A DNA stretch of 64,000 bases from Colias croceus (lineage: Eukaryota; Arthropoda; Insecta; Lepidoptera; Pieridae): the NCBI RefSeq assembly GCF_905220415.1, contig NC_059539.1, forward strand, positions 11,098,001 to 11,162,000, read 5' to 3'. Below the pieces are notes generated by a model. That model saw nothing but the letters and a program-made list of their open reading frames with translations. It had not been told where the DNA came from and ran no database searches. Below, piece by piece: positions 25,015 through 38,044 of the stretch (position 1 is the stretch's first letter; every line of letters starts with the position of its first letter). The position numbers and the translations under genes are program-made.

Positions 25015-25902
25015 ATTATAATATTAAAGGGTGTTTGCTCCAGTTTCAAACAAAATTTCATAACGCGTTGCTAAGAGCTGAATCTAGTGGATATTCTCGG
25101 CTCGAAGTTTTAATAACCGTTTTATAAGTAACAGCTAAACTTTTGAACGCGATTCTATGTCTATGTGGAGTTAAACTAATGTGAAATTTAGTTGCAAATC
25201 GTAGGACTCTACAACTTTACGTTACAGATAATAATTTTCGAGGTCTACTCAAGCTAATTGCTGGAAACTGGTAAGATTGGTCTTGGTCTGATTTTTCTAC
25301 TGTGTCATTATATAAAAAGTAATTTAAGAAAATGTAAAAGATATTATATTTTATTTTAAATCCTTAATGTAAGTAAAATCCATTTAATCTAATTATAGGC
25401 TTAAAACTCCACTAAACTTTAGGGGCGCAATCAAAAGTTAAAATTCTCGGCTTTTTTATTTTAATGTTTAAGCTCTCTTTTCATAAATGATAAAATAATT
25501 AAAACGAGTAATTTTGTGTCCGTAATTCATACGTGATAACCAGACAAAAAATTAGGAAATTTACATATAAACTCAATTTAACACAATGCACGATTCACTA
25601 CATAATATCTTCAGCAAGTCATATATTGTATAAATAAAATAAATACATACATTCAAATCAATTGAACCAAACACAGTAATAATTAATTATGTTATACAAC
25701 ACAAATTATAACCAGAAATTAGTTAAAATAATTGTAATTAAATTCAAAACAAATACACGTGAAATATTTGCAACATAGCCAAGACAAACAACGAGGGACG
25801 AAAACTCCAACCTCCATTATACAAATTAATTAATGTCTCCTACTGTTGTCTAAATCCAGCCTCGTGTGAGACGTTAGAACGAAATCCTAAGTTTTGTAGA
25901 GT

Positions 25903-26207
25903 TTAGGTCTTTGTCAGATAGAACGCGTTTTTAATGCCGTCAGAGCGCTAACTTAACAGTGTGCTACGAGGGCGAGATGCTACACGCTACGCGCTAAAAC
26001 GCTACACCTCACGAGCTAATACGCTACGCGTTCGCGCTATAACTTAGTTTCTAAAACGCGTACTAAACATGCGTCAGAGTGTTGACATTCTGTTTATTGT
26101 TATATTACCGCATCGCGTAATACCTACGATACATCTCGGCGTTATAGCACGGCGTCAGGTTGACGCTCTGACTCGTTATCATCGCGTTCTATCTGGCAAA
26201 GCCTTAA
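25903..26207. mobile_element. piggyBac-like MITE, copy 1
   Basis: Inverted ends GGTCTTTGTCAGATAGAACG and CGCGTTCTATCTGGCAAAGC are flanked by TTAG (left) and TTAA (right), a decayed TTAA pair. The interior is rich in CGCTA motifs (GCTACACGCTACGCGCTAAA). It is also bracketed by GTTTTGTAGAGTTTA/ATTTTGTAGACTTTA, a 13/15 direct match that I cannot explain. A relative is at 62583-62885. Confidence 0.75.
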
Positions 26208-28390
26208 ATTTTGTAGACTTTAACTTGAACGGTGCCGTCCCGTTGATATTTAAACAAACGAAGTATTTGCAGTTGAAATTTTCCGTTCGCGTTGTTATGT
26301 TTTAACTGTTTGGCTTTATAAATTCGCTCTTTACTTGTTTGGATTTTAATATGAATACAGGGTGCGATTATCGCTATTTTAAAAAGTGTAATTATTATAC
26401 TGCTAATTTTATTATCAATCTGATATTTGATATGTTGCCTCATTAGTACTGAAATAATCGCGTTCTATATCTGAGAAGACTTGATAAGCTTTTTCATTGT
26501 GACTAATACTTAAGAGATTGTCTCCTCTTCTGATTTTGGTTGAACACAAAATGGATTAAATATTTACGTATAAAATATCAATGAGTGGAAAGATAAGCCT
26601 CAGAGGCCTAATCGAAGATTTCTTCGCTTAAAATATATAATAATATACCTATAAATTCTACTTTAATAGACATTTATTATTATATATCTGACTTAACACG
26701 TGTATGGCCTATTATACTAGATGACCTGGTTAACTTCCTACTCATTATTGTATTATATTACGTATTCCTTTGAGATTCTCCTAATTAAACCCTTTACATT
26801 AGCCTGACCTGAATACATAGAAGTAAGATAACCGTCTTTGAAATCATGTAAAGATAATTTTACAAGAAAGAAATGGTTCTCTTAAAATGCATATCGAGAA
26901 ATTATTATAATTTACCTATAAAATAAATTATAGACATTATACTATTTTAAATAACGTCCCTTTTGTATAGCAAGATTAGATGTATATACAAAAAAAAGGT
27001 TGAAAATTTCCTTTAATATCGTCATAACCACGCAATCTAATAACAACATCTAGTATATTAAAGATAACGCAACACCGTCATAAACCATAACAATAATCGA
27101 AGCAATCCGAATTTAATACGGTAGCAATAATATTAAAATAAGGCCCGTTTCAATGGAGCATTATAAAGTGAACAGATAAGACGAAACATCTCGACCATTA
27201 AGACAGTTCGGTAATACTAAGGGTGTATAAATCACAAACTTCTGTACCATTTATCGGCGCAATAAACTGCTTTACGAGGCCGCTAATAGAGCCCGCTGTA
27301 TGCTCCACACGTTTGAATGTATTGGGATATTTTTGTGTCTACAAATAAGGGTTTTTTGGGGACTAAGATTTATTCGTATAGTATCGTATGTTTTTTTGTT
27401 ATTTAGGTATATAATTGAGTAATTTACGAAGATAATTTATTGTAGATAGCAACTAGATTATACAAAATATCATAAACACATATAATACAACCTGTTTCAA
27501 TACCTTTTAAATTGTAGTCAGCATTAAGAAAAATAACACCAATAATTTATTCCAAGTATTACAAAGTAAACAGATATATCGTGTTTTGTATCAAAGCAAA
27601 TAAAATTATTAAAAAACGATGATTCTTTTCAATTTCAATTTATTTATTTCAATTTATTATCAAAATTTATTACAATGTACAATAATTAATATTCATGTAA
27701 AATTATAGCAATATAAAAGATTTGTTGTCTTTTATTTTTAACTTTTTTTCTTCGAATAAGATGTTAGATTGGAAAAAAATAAACGCAAAAATGTTTTCTT
27801 TGCCAACATTTTCATTAAAATCTTTGTATCTTCCACCCATCGATTAACGTTCTTAACCACAGTTCTTAACCACTATCATATTATATTACCAAAACAATAG
27901 ACTATACCTCTACGTAACAACAATATAATAACACACCAAACTTTAAAGATATATGAATTTAATTCAAACGCTTCACAATCATATTAATACCATTACTAAA
28001 AGGCAATCGCGGATAATTGCTAAACTCTGCACGTCTTCGGAAACTAATTACAATGATACTTGGTACATTCCTACTGATATAAGTTTATGATATCTATGTT
28101 ACGTGTAATTCCGTTTATTGTACTAAAATCGCTCCATTTAACTCGATTTCACGTTTAGATTTGGAGAACTTTGAAGATATTTTAAATTGTATAATATTGT
28201 AGCATGTACTAGGAGATATTCTAATTAAATGTGTATTAAAATAATCCTCTTGTTGTATTTATTCATGCTAATAGAAATATATACCTATCCACTTCATAAC
28301 AAAATTATTATTCTTTAATTCAAGTTACATATAAAAAAACAACGATGAGAAATAATTATTAGAAATAATTTCATTTTATAAAGTACATTA
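26208..28390. other. AT-rich non-coding stretch
   Basis: A faint retroelement tail (TTCAATTTCAATTTATTTAT) is at 27630. No gene seen. Confidence 0.45.
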
Positions 28391-28589
28391 CTAGCTTCGC
28401 TCCCCGGTTTCACCCGCGTAGCTCCACTCCTGTTGATCATAGCGTGATAATAAATAGCCTATAGCCTTCCTCGAAAAATGAGCTATCTAACACCGAAATA
28501 ATTTTTCAAATCGGACCCGTAGTGCCCGAGATTGGCGCGTTCAAACAAACAAACAAATATACTCTTCAGCTTCATAATATTAGTATAGA
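28391..28589 (-). mobile_element. Helitron family A (Lep1)
   Basis: CTAGCTTCGCTCCCCGGTTT, CTATCTAACACCGAAATAAT, head CTTCATAATATTAGTATAGA (all + strand). Confidence 0.85.
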
Positions 28590-31480
28590 TTATATTCCTT
28601 ATAACTAACTGGTAGTAGTATAAAAATGGGCTACTATAATTATATCTTGTCAAGCTTTTTACATAGTAACTAAAACATCCTATCACTCAACAATCTATTG
28701 ATAATAAAATAAAAACACCATTAAAATAATGCTCGAAAATAATAACAGCCATCCAACTATGGAAAATTATACCTTTTTCAGCATGCAGTAAAAAAATAGT
28801 AAATGGTCCGTCAAAACTAAACCTTACGACTTAATCATACACCGTTTCAATCAATTTCCTTATCTATTAACATAAATCTAGTGCTTTTCGTGTAACTAGC
28901 ACTTAAATATTTCTATATACCGCCTCTTTTATGTAATGACACATGCAGTACTATTACGTTTTTAGATTCACGATTGATAAAACGTAACGATTATAACGTC
29001 TGAGATATAGACTCATAGATAATCAAGTCTTTATCATGCAGTTTTGGGTTCATTTTCATCAAAATATCGAATTACAAAAAGGTCTTCCTTATGTATAAAA
29101 AGTTATACGTCTAATATTTTGTTATAAGATTGGTTATAAGTAAAAACATAAACGTTTCTCTCCTATTTAAATCTCTTGAGTGTCAAAAACACTCTCTTCA
29201 CTCACAAGGAAGGCTACCTTTTCACATGTCACCAAAAAATATTTATAATTATTTCTTCGTCACAAAAATAAATATATTTTCTATAAAACCAATGATAATA
29301 ACAATAAATAAACAAATTCAGAAAGATCTTAGCGTTATATTGCTAGCAGACACTTCTCAAATAGAAACTCATGCATACATCAGCCATAAAGTTGGATGTC
29401 AAATTTATCGACTTATAAGAAAACTTGGCGCAGACGATAAGCCAAAAATATTTCGCGTTCTGCCTTGGTATTCAGTTTGACATTGGTATTTTCAACTATA
29501 TATTGCCGCTTGTTGTAAGTACAAGAAAGTTTAAGTAGTTATTATGATAATCGATATAATCCCTATTTGAAAAAATACGACATAATTCTCTAGGCGATAC
29601 TTTTCTGTAGAAACTTTATTAATATAAATAGAACTCTATTTTTATAAAATATCATATCGATAAACTATTTAATGAATTAAAGTTGTAAACTATTTAATGA
29701 ATGTTTAGTGCAAAGTTGTCGTTTTTTTTTCTTTATTTTTGATTTCCAATACTACCTAGTGGATGCATTTATATGATTTTTCGTTCAGTAATTTAAAACA
29801 TAAACTTATACAAAATAGATTCCATAGAACTCGTTACTGAATGAATCTCGCGTCCGGGCAAATTTCTATAGCCAGGGCATAAAGCCATATCTAGGAGTGC
29901 ATGTATGGATGAGCGGTAGCGGAGCGCTGTCAAATTATGTAGTCATTTTATTTAGCATGTAACCAATTTTGTTTTGCACTCTTTGAGTATGACTCATGAG
30001 TTAAAATAGTGAATTGAACTGCTTCGTACCCAAATTGTTCAAAATTACACCATTAAATTATTCATTTAACACTAACTTAATATGAACAAGTTATCCTTTA
30101 TCATAGCAGCAAAATGCATCTTCGAATTAATTAAAATCGATAAAAACACTAGCTCAAAGATTATTATATTATATTATTATTACACAAGCGACATTTTTTC
30201 TATAAAATTTTTTTGAGCGTTTTATTTATTCTAAATATATCCTCACTGCAAATCGCCTATCACTTTTCCCATGAACACATCCTTATCTGTCGATCTTTAT
30301 TCGCTCGGAAAATTCCACTGATGTTTCGCTCGGGTCAGCGAGCTTGCACTTAGCAACTTAGACGTCACAGGTGTGTATTGACACTGCAATTGAAATACAT
30401 GCCTTTGAGTTGAATGATTATTGTGATTATTTTATTTTATACCTACTTGTATATTCCCTTGAGTTCCAGCTATCAGAATATCAAGTACGAAAATAAAGCA
30501 TTTTTTTAAACTTGAATTTATATGACAATTGTGTCAATTAATTAGTTTTTTAAGGAATATATTGGTATACGTGTTTGATATTCGTGTCCAAATTGTATTT
30601 TATAAAATATTTTCAGTGTAGTTTGTGAAAAAATTAAAAACATTTAAGTATAATATTATAGTCTCGATGTCGATTAAATAAATTAGATAATAAATTGTAC
30701 AACTTCTCCTTTTTGTTTCAAGAACTATTTATACCGAAGGCCATAAATTATAAATAAAAATACAATACAAAAATGCCTTCATCATAACTTAGATTTCGCG
30801 TTACACCAAATAGTTTACACGACGCTTTATTTTTATTACACCATAAAAATAACCCTTATTTCTTATTTATTCGTCTTAGACGCAAAAGGTAGCGTCACGT
30901 GGCATTTTGAATGTAAATATAAGATAGTCATGTACCTTCCCTCGAGAGTCATAAAAAGGTAGTGCGTTGTGTACAGTTATTTCGAGAAGGAATACAAGAC
31001 ACTACCATGTTTACGAGTTCGATGGGGGCGAAAAGGCTACACTTGAAATATCAAGTGCTATCAATTTTCTATGACATTTATATGAGTATGATCAATGTAA
31101 TATACTAAATCAATTTTATTAGTGTGCATCTTTTTAAAGCGAGACTTATGAAAATGGTGTAAAAATCGTTATAAGTAGGAGTATATGAAATAGAACACTC
31201 TATCATAGAGTCCTAAATTTCAATTTATATTCTCGATATTCAACAAAAATCTCAAACTCGAGGCACAAGTACCTATCAATCAGATCAAAATATATCTTCT
31301 TAAAAAAAGTCTACTTAAGACACAAGACATAATAATATTATATACCTACACGGTTGAATAAAGTGAGATGCATACTGTTTTCAATCAGTCCGTTACAGTT
31401 ACCTCAAAATTCGTGAAAATAATATATTAAATAAAACAAGATCAGAATATATTAAATGAAACAAAAACATCTTTACCATA
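28590..31480. other. AT-rich non-coding stretch
   Basis: No gene supported. A promoter-like patch at 30940-31010 (CATAAAAAGG, then ACAGTT and an ATG at 31008 giving 33 codons) was considered and not accepted. Confidence 0.4.
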
Positions 31481-31649
31481 TCTATACTGAATATTATAAA
31501 GCTGAAGAGTTTGTTTGTTTGTTTGAACGTGCTAATCTCAGGAACTACTGGTTCGATTTGAAAAATTATTTCGGTGCTATAATATATTACCATCACACTA
31601 AGACCAACAGGAGCGGAGCCACGCGGGTGAAACCGCGGGGCGCAGCTAG
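31481..31649 (+). mobile_element. Helitron family A (Lep1)
   Basis: TCTATACTGAATATTATAAA head, GAGTTTGTTTGTTTGTTTG, hairpin GCGGGTGAAACCGCGGGGCG, CTAG at 31646-31649. A 30-base internal deletion compared with the longer copies. Confidence 0.85.
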
Positions 31650-32036
31650 TCCAATATAAAATAACAATATGTTTGTTTTATGATTGTGTATATTCAATAT
31701 AACCCTTATTCAAACACAAGTCCCACTGTGTAACTCTATGTATCTTTATTTCTATTATGTAACTTTATTTCTATGTATCAGCCACTTGGAAAGTTCTAGA
31801 AACGTGTGATTTAGGTACTGTTAAACGCAGAAGTCTTGTTTGCGAACTTTTAGAGGTCTGGCCGTTCGATACAAAAACTTGGAGCTGTTTGCAGGCTTTA
31901 AAGCACCTGTAACTCTGTTACACTTTCAAGTACTTTTCACGTTGACTTGGAAATATTGCGACAAATTTTAATTCATATTTATTTTCAGTTTCTTCTGGGT
32001 GTTATTAGAACCTTATTTGTCAGTTTAAGTTACTTA

Positions 32037-32242
32037 CAGTCGATGTTTCAATCCTTGGTTAAAACTTATTCGTTGAATAACGTATTAAACTACCATTTCA
32101 AAAATGTATTCTAATTGTCTGTATTTGATAGTATAGGCACAGAATACATAATAGTAGCTAAACGGTATAGGTGACATTTTAATGTGTCCGTGTAATACTT
32201 TATTGGACGGATAAATTTTAACCAAGGATGAAAAATCGGTCC
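32037..32242. mobile_element. TA-flanked MITE, copy 2
   Basis: Shares AACTACCATTTCAAAAATGT, TATTCTAATTGTC and TTTATTGGACGGATAAATTT with 12411-12587. TA lies at 32035 and 32243. It carries about 30 extra bases near AGGCACAGAATACATAATAG. Confidence 0.8.
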
Positions 32243-32523
32243 TAAATAATATTATAATAAAATATGACTAATGATAAGCATTAGGACAGTGGTGGAAGAA
32301 TAAAAGCAATGAATGATGATTCTGATTGTGTATGTTCTTTGTGAATAAATATTTTTACTAGTTATATAAACGATGTTTATACTTTAATTTATTGTACCTG
32401 GATACATAATATATTATAATACCTTGATTACATTCATTAAGATTGTTTTAACATACAAAAACAGTAAATTAATTTAAATACACTGGGTGATTTACGCAAA
32501 CTTCATCTGAATTAAGCTATAGT

Positions 32524-32762
32524 GTGTGTGTGAAGTCCCATGTCCCCGTAGTGGGGTAAGGGGCAGATGCATTATGCAAACATCTGTTTCACTGATCGAT
32601 TTTTCTTTAGGGACAAGTAGGTGATCAGCCTTCTGTGTGCTACCAGACCGAGACATTTTTTTTTCTTCGTCTCCACCGGGAATCGAACCCAGGACCCCTC
32701 GGTTCTACGCTCACGCGTCAACCACTGTATCAAGGAGGCGGTAATGACATTCGTTGAATAAG
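32524..32762 (-). mobile_element. tRNA-derived SINE, copy 1
   Basis: On the - strand there is a tRNA-like head: CCGCCTCCTTGATACAGTGG (box A region), then GGTCCTGGGTTCGATTCCCG (box B, GGTTCGATTCC). The body has GTCTCGGTCTGGTAGCACAC and CCTTACCCCACTACGGGGAC. TAAGCTATAGT is repeated at 32513-32523 and 32763-32773 as an 11-bp target duplication. Pol III transcription is inferred from the boxes. Confidence 0.9.
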
Positions 32763-33030
32763 TAAGCTATAGTAGCTTAGGTACGCTAAAGTATTCTGTG
32801 CCTGAATATAACTAATATTCTGATTATAATATAGGCAAGATATTTCTAGATATAAGCAAGCATGTAAAAATTAATTTAAATTGTTTACAGGATAGAAAAA
32901 GGAAAAGTATAAATAATAATAATTTACATCGGAACAATCTGTCCTTCCTGTCGCCATCTGTATTTCATTCATACCTACGTAATTATTATACGTCACTATT
33001 ATTATGTATTCATTCATGTAACAAAAATAA

Positions 33031-33194
33031 AAAACGACGTGTGGCACTCGGGGACTGCCGCGGTAAAGCTATTGCATAGCATGACTTCAAGCCACCTCTG
33101 AGCTGTGCCCGTCGGAGTGGGGAGCGTGAGGTTTTTTCGTTACGGAATTTCTCGATTCGGTCCCCGCGCTCAAGGCCCGCGATAGAATAGCTTC
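33031..33194 (+). repeat. Family E repeat, copy 3 of 4
   Basis: GACGTGTGGCACTCGGGGAC, then AAAGCTATTGCATAGCATGA, GTGGGGAGCGTGAGG, CTCGATTCGGTCCCCGCGCT, and end GCGATAGAATAGCTT. Confidence 0.85.
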
Positions 33195-33203
33195 TATTTC
33201 ATT

Positions 33204-33253
33204 CATTACAAATATTATAAATATTATTATTATAATAAATATTATTTGTAATG
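33204..33253. repeat. AT-rich near-palindrome after family E copy 3
   Basis: CATTACAAATATTATAAATA at the left is mirrored by AATATTATTTGTAATG at the right. About 50 bases in all, imperfect in the middle. Confidence 0.6.
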
Positions 33254-33572
33254 AGCATTGACAATAACAAGTTATGTTCGCCCGATAATTATATCCTTAG
33301 GGAAAACATTTCACTATTGTATACTTAGTATTTTTATCAAGTTTCTTGTATCATTTTCCTAATGAATACGCATTTGAATGTTTTCCTGTTAAATAATAAG
33401 GTTAATAACCACTAAGTATGTTTCAATTCATGCATTTTATGTATCAGCAAAAGATTTCAGTTCGCTCAAGAATATGAAATTTAAAATGTATATTTTTGAG
33501 TTTAATTTCCACGCGGAAATCGAATTAGTGAAAATTTCTGAATATTTATAGTATCAAAAGTTTTATCACTAC

Positions 33573-33769
33573 ATAGTATAAAAAAGTCGCTTTCTCTGTC
33601 CATATGTCCCTTTGTATGCTTTGTAATTTGTATGCTTTATAATCTTTAAAACTACGCAACGGATTTTGATGCGGTTTTTTTAATAGATAGAGTGATTCAA
33701 GAAGAAGGTTTTAGTATATAATTTATTAAGTTTTAGACAAAGCGGGTGAAGCCGCGGGCGGTAAGCTAG
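33573..33769 (+). mobile_element. Helitron family F
   Basis: GTCGCTTTCTCTGTCCATAT, AAACTACGCAACGGATTTTG, then the shared 3' end GCGGGTGAAGCCGCGGGCGG and CTAG at 33766-33769. Confidence 0.8.
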
Positions 33770-33954
33770 TAGCAATATAAGTAGGTATAAGTCGAAATTC
33801 CTTTTTTAAGATGGTTCGAATAACTTGTGTAGAGGAAAAGCAATCAATTTATCCCTGTTTAAAATGTATTATTATAACTACTTTTATTTATCTTATCTAC
33901 TTATCTTTTTACTATTACTTTATTCAACATTACGAATTCACAAAATATTTAATA

Positions 33955-34194
33955 CTAGGTTTCAGCCCGCGGCTTCGCCCGCGCAGTCAAAGAAAAACCC
34001 GCATAGTTCTCGTTCCCGTGGGATTTCTGGGATTGCATCATGTTCCCGGGATAAAAAGTAGCCTATGTCCTTTCTCAGATATCAAAATATCTCCATACTA
34101 AATTTCATGAAGATTGGTTCAGTAGTTTAGGCGTGATTGAGTAACAGACAGACAGACAGACAGAGTTACTTTCACATTTATAATATTAGTATGG
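33955..34194 (-). mobile_element. Helitron family B, long form
   Basis: CTAGGTTTCAGCCCGCGGCT, CATAGTTCTCGTTCCCGTGG, GATTGCATCATGTTCCCGGG, GACAGACAGACAGACAGAGT, head TTTATAATATTAGTATGG (all + strand). Confidence 0.85.
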
Positions 34195-34425
34195 TTTTTA
34201 ATAGTGATTGGATATAAGTTAATTTCCTCTATCACGCAGGTTGTTCAAAGAATATTACATTCAATTTCAACTTAGCTAGAAAGCCTTTTAAAGCGGATAT
34301 TGGATGGGAGTTGGAAGAAAAATTTTTATATGACTTCACGGTAAATACAGACAAGTTCTTTGCTTTATCTATTTGTATACTCACATGAATTTACGTGAAT
34401 TTTCATAACTCTTTGCTTGGAAATA

Positions 34426-34639
34426 TCCTACTAATATTAAAAAATGTGAAAGTTTGTGTGTATGTGTGTTTGTTACTCTTTCACGCAAATATTACAGGAC
34501 CGATTACAATGAAATTAAGCACACATATAGACACTTGGATTAACACATAGGATAGGTTTTATCCCGGAATTCCCACGGGATCGGGAACTATGCGAGTTTT
34601 TATTTGAAAACGCGGGCGAAGCCGCGGGCGGAAAGCTAG
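34426..34639 (+). mobile_element. Helitron family C
   Basis: TCCTACTAATATTAAAAAAT, TTACTCTTTCACGCAAATAT, CACATAGGATAGGTTTTATC, GCGGGCGAAGCCGCGGGCGG, CTAG at 34636-34639. Confidence 0.85.
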
Positions 34640-34822
34640 TAGTAGTTGCAAATTATGCTTAAAGATTCTATTGAGTGGTTTTATGTTTGCATTATAGTTT
34701 ACATCTTTTCAAATTATGTTTTATAATTACCATTTCAGCTTATGAAAAACGTAGCAAAACATAATTTTTATGTAGGTAGGTTATTTTTTTTAATTTTTTT
34801 TTATTAAGCAATGTTTTAATCC

Positions 34823-35070
34823 CTTTATATATATAAATAAGAAAGTTTATATATTTTTAACTAGATTTTTATAATTTTGCGAGGGGTTCGTATCGTGGAT
34901 CTTTTCTCTCATTAATATAAGCCAATAACGTTAACAATTAGAATCCGCTTAAACCTCTCAACCGATTTTGATAAAATTTGGCACAGACAATCTTTAGACC
35001 CTGAGAAAGAACATAGGCTACCTTTTATTGCGAAATATGTACCACGGGCGAAGCCGGGGCAGACCGCTAG
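34823..35070 (+). mobile_element. Helitron family G with the family D-like 3' module
   Basis: Body AACCTCTCAACCGATTTTGA and GGCACAGACAATCTTTAGAC. From about 35002 it carries the 3' module seen at 14360-14427, ending CTAG at 35067-35070. The left limit is approximate. Confidence 0.7.
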
Positions 35071-37228
35071 TAAGATATAATTAATATAATAATATAAAAT
35101 GTACTTGTCACAACTTCCTTTCTATTCAAACTTTCGATTGTATTAACTCATACATATTACCTACTGAAAAATTAATAATATTTCTGTACAAAAATATTTC
35201 AACTTACACATCATAATATTATAAGATTTACTTTCCTCTCGTGTATAGAAGCTCCATCCATTTATTATTTACTAACGAAAATATGTACCTGTCAATACAT
35301 ATCACCTAAAACCAATTTCTATCTTTCGGTGTTGTTTTTCTATTTCTGTATAAAATATCTAGATGGAATTTAATATAACATGGCTTAGATATCTGACGAT
35401 ATATCAATTTTTGTTTCTAAAAAAATATCTTGTAGATTTCTCGTGACATGTAAATATTTAATGAGAAATATTTGCTACAAAAGCAACAATTTTTCAGAAA
35501 CATTAAGTTTATTCGAAGCGTAATCATTATATTTCTACGTATTAAACATCGACCAATACAAAATATAGCATTTTTTCAGCAGCACTTTTTTCCTGTCACG
35601 GTTTTTATTGAGGAACTATGCAGAACTTAGATAAATATAATATAATTATATATATTTTGTAGCAGTCACACGAAATACTGCCTCAGCAAAATATACTCGT
35701 TTATATTAGATAAACAATTTAATCAAGTCTTTATTTACTAAACCTTTAACAGGTTTACCTACTCTAGAACAAGAAAGAAAGCTCTTCAAAGTTAGCGAGT
35801 CTTGATCCAAAAAACCAACATTACGTATGTAATCCAATGTCCTGACATGTAGCCCGTGAAAGGCCTGTCCTAAGCGCAAAACTTGTATATTGTTTTACAA
35901 AGTTTCAGGCTCACGCTCCCGGCTGTTATTAGAAACAATGTTTTAGTTACGAAGCAATAACGTCAAGCACTACGCGTAACACACTATACGCCGCGAATCT
36001 CAACGAGAACAATGGGCCTTTGTTGCGTCTTCCGTCGCAGCTATAATTATAGGATTATTTAATTTATTACACGGAGCTTTGTGTTATTTAAGCGCGATTT
36101 CGCTTAACGGTGTTAGCGATTGTGATATCTATTGATATCGTGTACGTGGAGACTTGAGTAGAAATAATATATAAACGGGCACACAAAATGATTAATAACG
36201 TAAAATTAATATTAGAATTATAATACTTTTTAAACCAGACTAACACACAAAATCCGCAATGTTAGTTTTTTTTATACCTAGCATCATAATTGGATAAATT
36301 TACCTAGGAGAAACCGAGGGACTAGGGAGGAGATTAAAAAATGATCGTAAGTAACCTGGACAAAAGTACTAGGGATACGTGCAAAATATTATTAATTCCT
36401 CCTTGGTTATACATCTTACATCACCATGAATTCCTTCCTTCCTTAATAACGTAGAAAAGTAGAGCGTAGAGTAGTGGGAACAACATCGTATTATGACGTC
36501 TGAATCTTAATATTGTTATCTCCTCTTAAAATACAGCGTGGGTTGTAATGGAATTTACGACAAGTAATGAAGTATTTACTATCTAATTATCAATTCAACA
36601 ATTAATAAACAAGTCATAAATAAAACAGCTAATTTCAAATGCGATAATTATTCCCTTGAGCCATGAAATTATTAATTCATCGGGTGTTCGCAAGCGCAGG
36701 ACAGACCAAAATATCAAAAGTACAGGCGCATAATTAAGATTATCATTCGTGTCGCGAACATGAATAATGAAAGACTTCTTAGGGTTGTAATTTAAACTTT
36801 ATTACGGAGGCAATAAAACTTTACGGTCCCAGTGACCCTGTTCGAACTACGCGAATGACTTATCAAAGTAGATCTGTTCCACAGCTGGCATTTCATCATG
36901 GTTTTGGAGCGTCGATATGCGGTACAAGTTATGAGAAATGAGTAGAATACCTACCAGTTCCTTCTCCACTATAACAGTAGTACTTCAGTGTTTTTCCATC
37001 TTCTCTTAGATTTGCTTTTATAATACACATTTTATATTGGCACAGAAAATTTTTTTATTAACGACCCTTTTAGATTGTTTATTCATTTTTTTAAGTTTAA
37101 AAATATGACATATCATTTATAAGAAGATGTGTTTTCATAATTGAATACACAATCCTCTTTTGTTCCGTTTTTTTACCCAAAACACTGCGAAATAAATAGA
37201 TAGCTAAACACATACATATTATAGACGA
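35071..37228. other. AT-rich non-coding stretch
   Basis: Nothing clear. 35800-36030 is somewhat GC-richer, without an ORF or recognised repeat. Confidence 0.45.
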
Positions 37229-37412
37229 CTAGTTGTGCCTCACCCGCATTGCTCCGCTCCTATTGGTCTTGATGTGATGATATATAGCCTATATCCTTCC
37301 TCGATAAATGGGCTATCTAACACCGAAAGAATTTTTCGAATCAGATCAGTAGTTGCGGAGATTAGCGCGTTCCAACAAACAAACTTCAGCTTTATATTGT
37401 TAGTAGTATAGA
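37229..37412 (-). mobile_element. Helitron family A (Lep1)
   Basis: CTAGTTGTGCCTCACCCGCA, TGATATATAGCCTATATCCT, AATGGGCTATCTAACACCGA, head reversed with a small change (TTTATATTGTTAGTAGTATA). Confidence 0.8.
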
Positions 37413-37421
37413 TTCCATTCC

Positions 37422-37628
37422 CGCCTATAGCTTGCACCACCCACCCCCAGTATTGTACAAACCACAGTGCGTTAATATAATACATATACCTTCTCTGCTC
37501 ACTTACAAGAACCCAAAACACTACAATATAGACTTAATGAAAAACACATTGAAGGCTATTTTATTCTCCGACGCCTATACCTTGCACCCTTCGTATTCTA
37601 CAAAGCACAGTGCATTAATATTTCACAC
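37422..37628. repeat. Diverged 150-bp-offset direct repeat
   Basis: CGCCTATAGCTTGCACC ... CAGTGCGTTAATAT at 37422-37480 recurs as CGCCTATACCTTGCACC ... CAGTGCATTAATAT at 37572-37628. An old local duplication, directly beside a Helitron end. Confidence 0.6.
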
Positions 37629-37856
37629 AGAGGTCATACCGGGACGGGCCACTCTATAAATTAAATTCGATCTCGGATTATGAAGGAATTTATCCCTAAC
37701 TCCGGGAGCTATTGCTCGAAGATTTCAATACCGATTTACAAGCTCTGCGATTGGCACTTTTGTGGATTATGGATTAATTCAAGATTTAGTGAAATCCGAT
37801 TAAAATATGAATAACGATTTGTGGGTAAAACCCTTATGGATTTATGGCTGATTAAT

Positions 37857-37936
37857 CTCATAAACTGATATTATAACGAGGAAAGACATTGTTTGTTTGT
37901 AACGATTTAACACAAATACTATAGACCAATTTTATA
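37857..37936 (+). mobile_element. Decayed Helitron head
   Basis: AACTGATATTATAACGAGGA, AAGACATTGTTTGTTTGTAA, then a faint CTATAGACCAATTTTATA. It resembles the head of the copy at 1340-1552. No 3' end found. Confidence 0.45.
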
Positions 37937-38044
37937 TAAATTACGCTATTGTTATAAGCCTCATGCTGGATATCAAGCAAGTTACACATATTTTTACAAT
38001 ATGAAAAACTTACTGTACCAGTGGGTACATCTATGTATATGTAT

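Noticed and set aside
24798..25127. 109-codon + strand ORF and its antisense partner
   Set aside because: Mostly inside the hAT MITE and running out of it; the sequence is GC palindromes, not transposase.
30940..31110. Promoter-like CATAAAAAGG / ACAGTT followed by an ATG and 33 codons
   Set aside because: TATA-to-initiator spacing is short, the ORF is tiny, and no donor site ends it.
32640..32740. tRNA gene suggested by GGTTCGATTCC and an A-box-like segment
   Set aside because: No cloverleaf or anticodon stem; both occurrences sit at the head of SINE copies with target duplications.
33811..34101. Two overlapping ORFs of 96 and 78 codons
   Set aside because: Their C-terminal halves are translated Helitron family B sequence (KKNPHSSRSRG type), a frequent artefact in lepidopteran gene sets.
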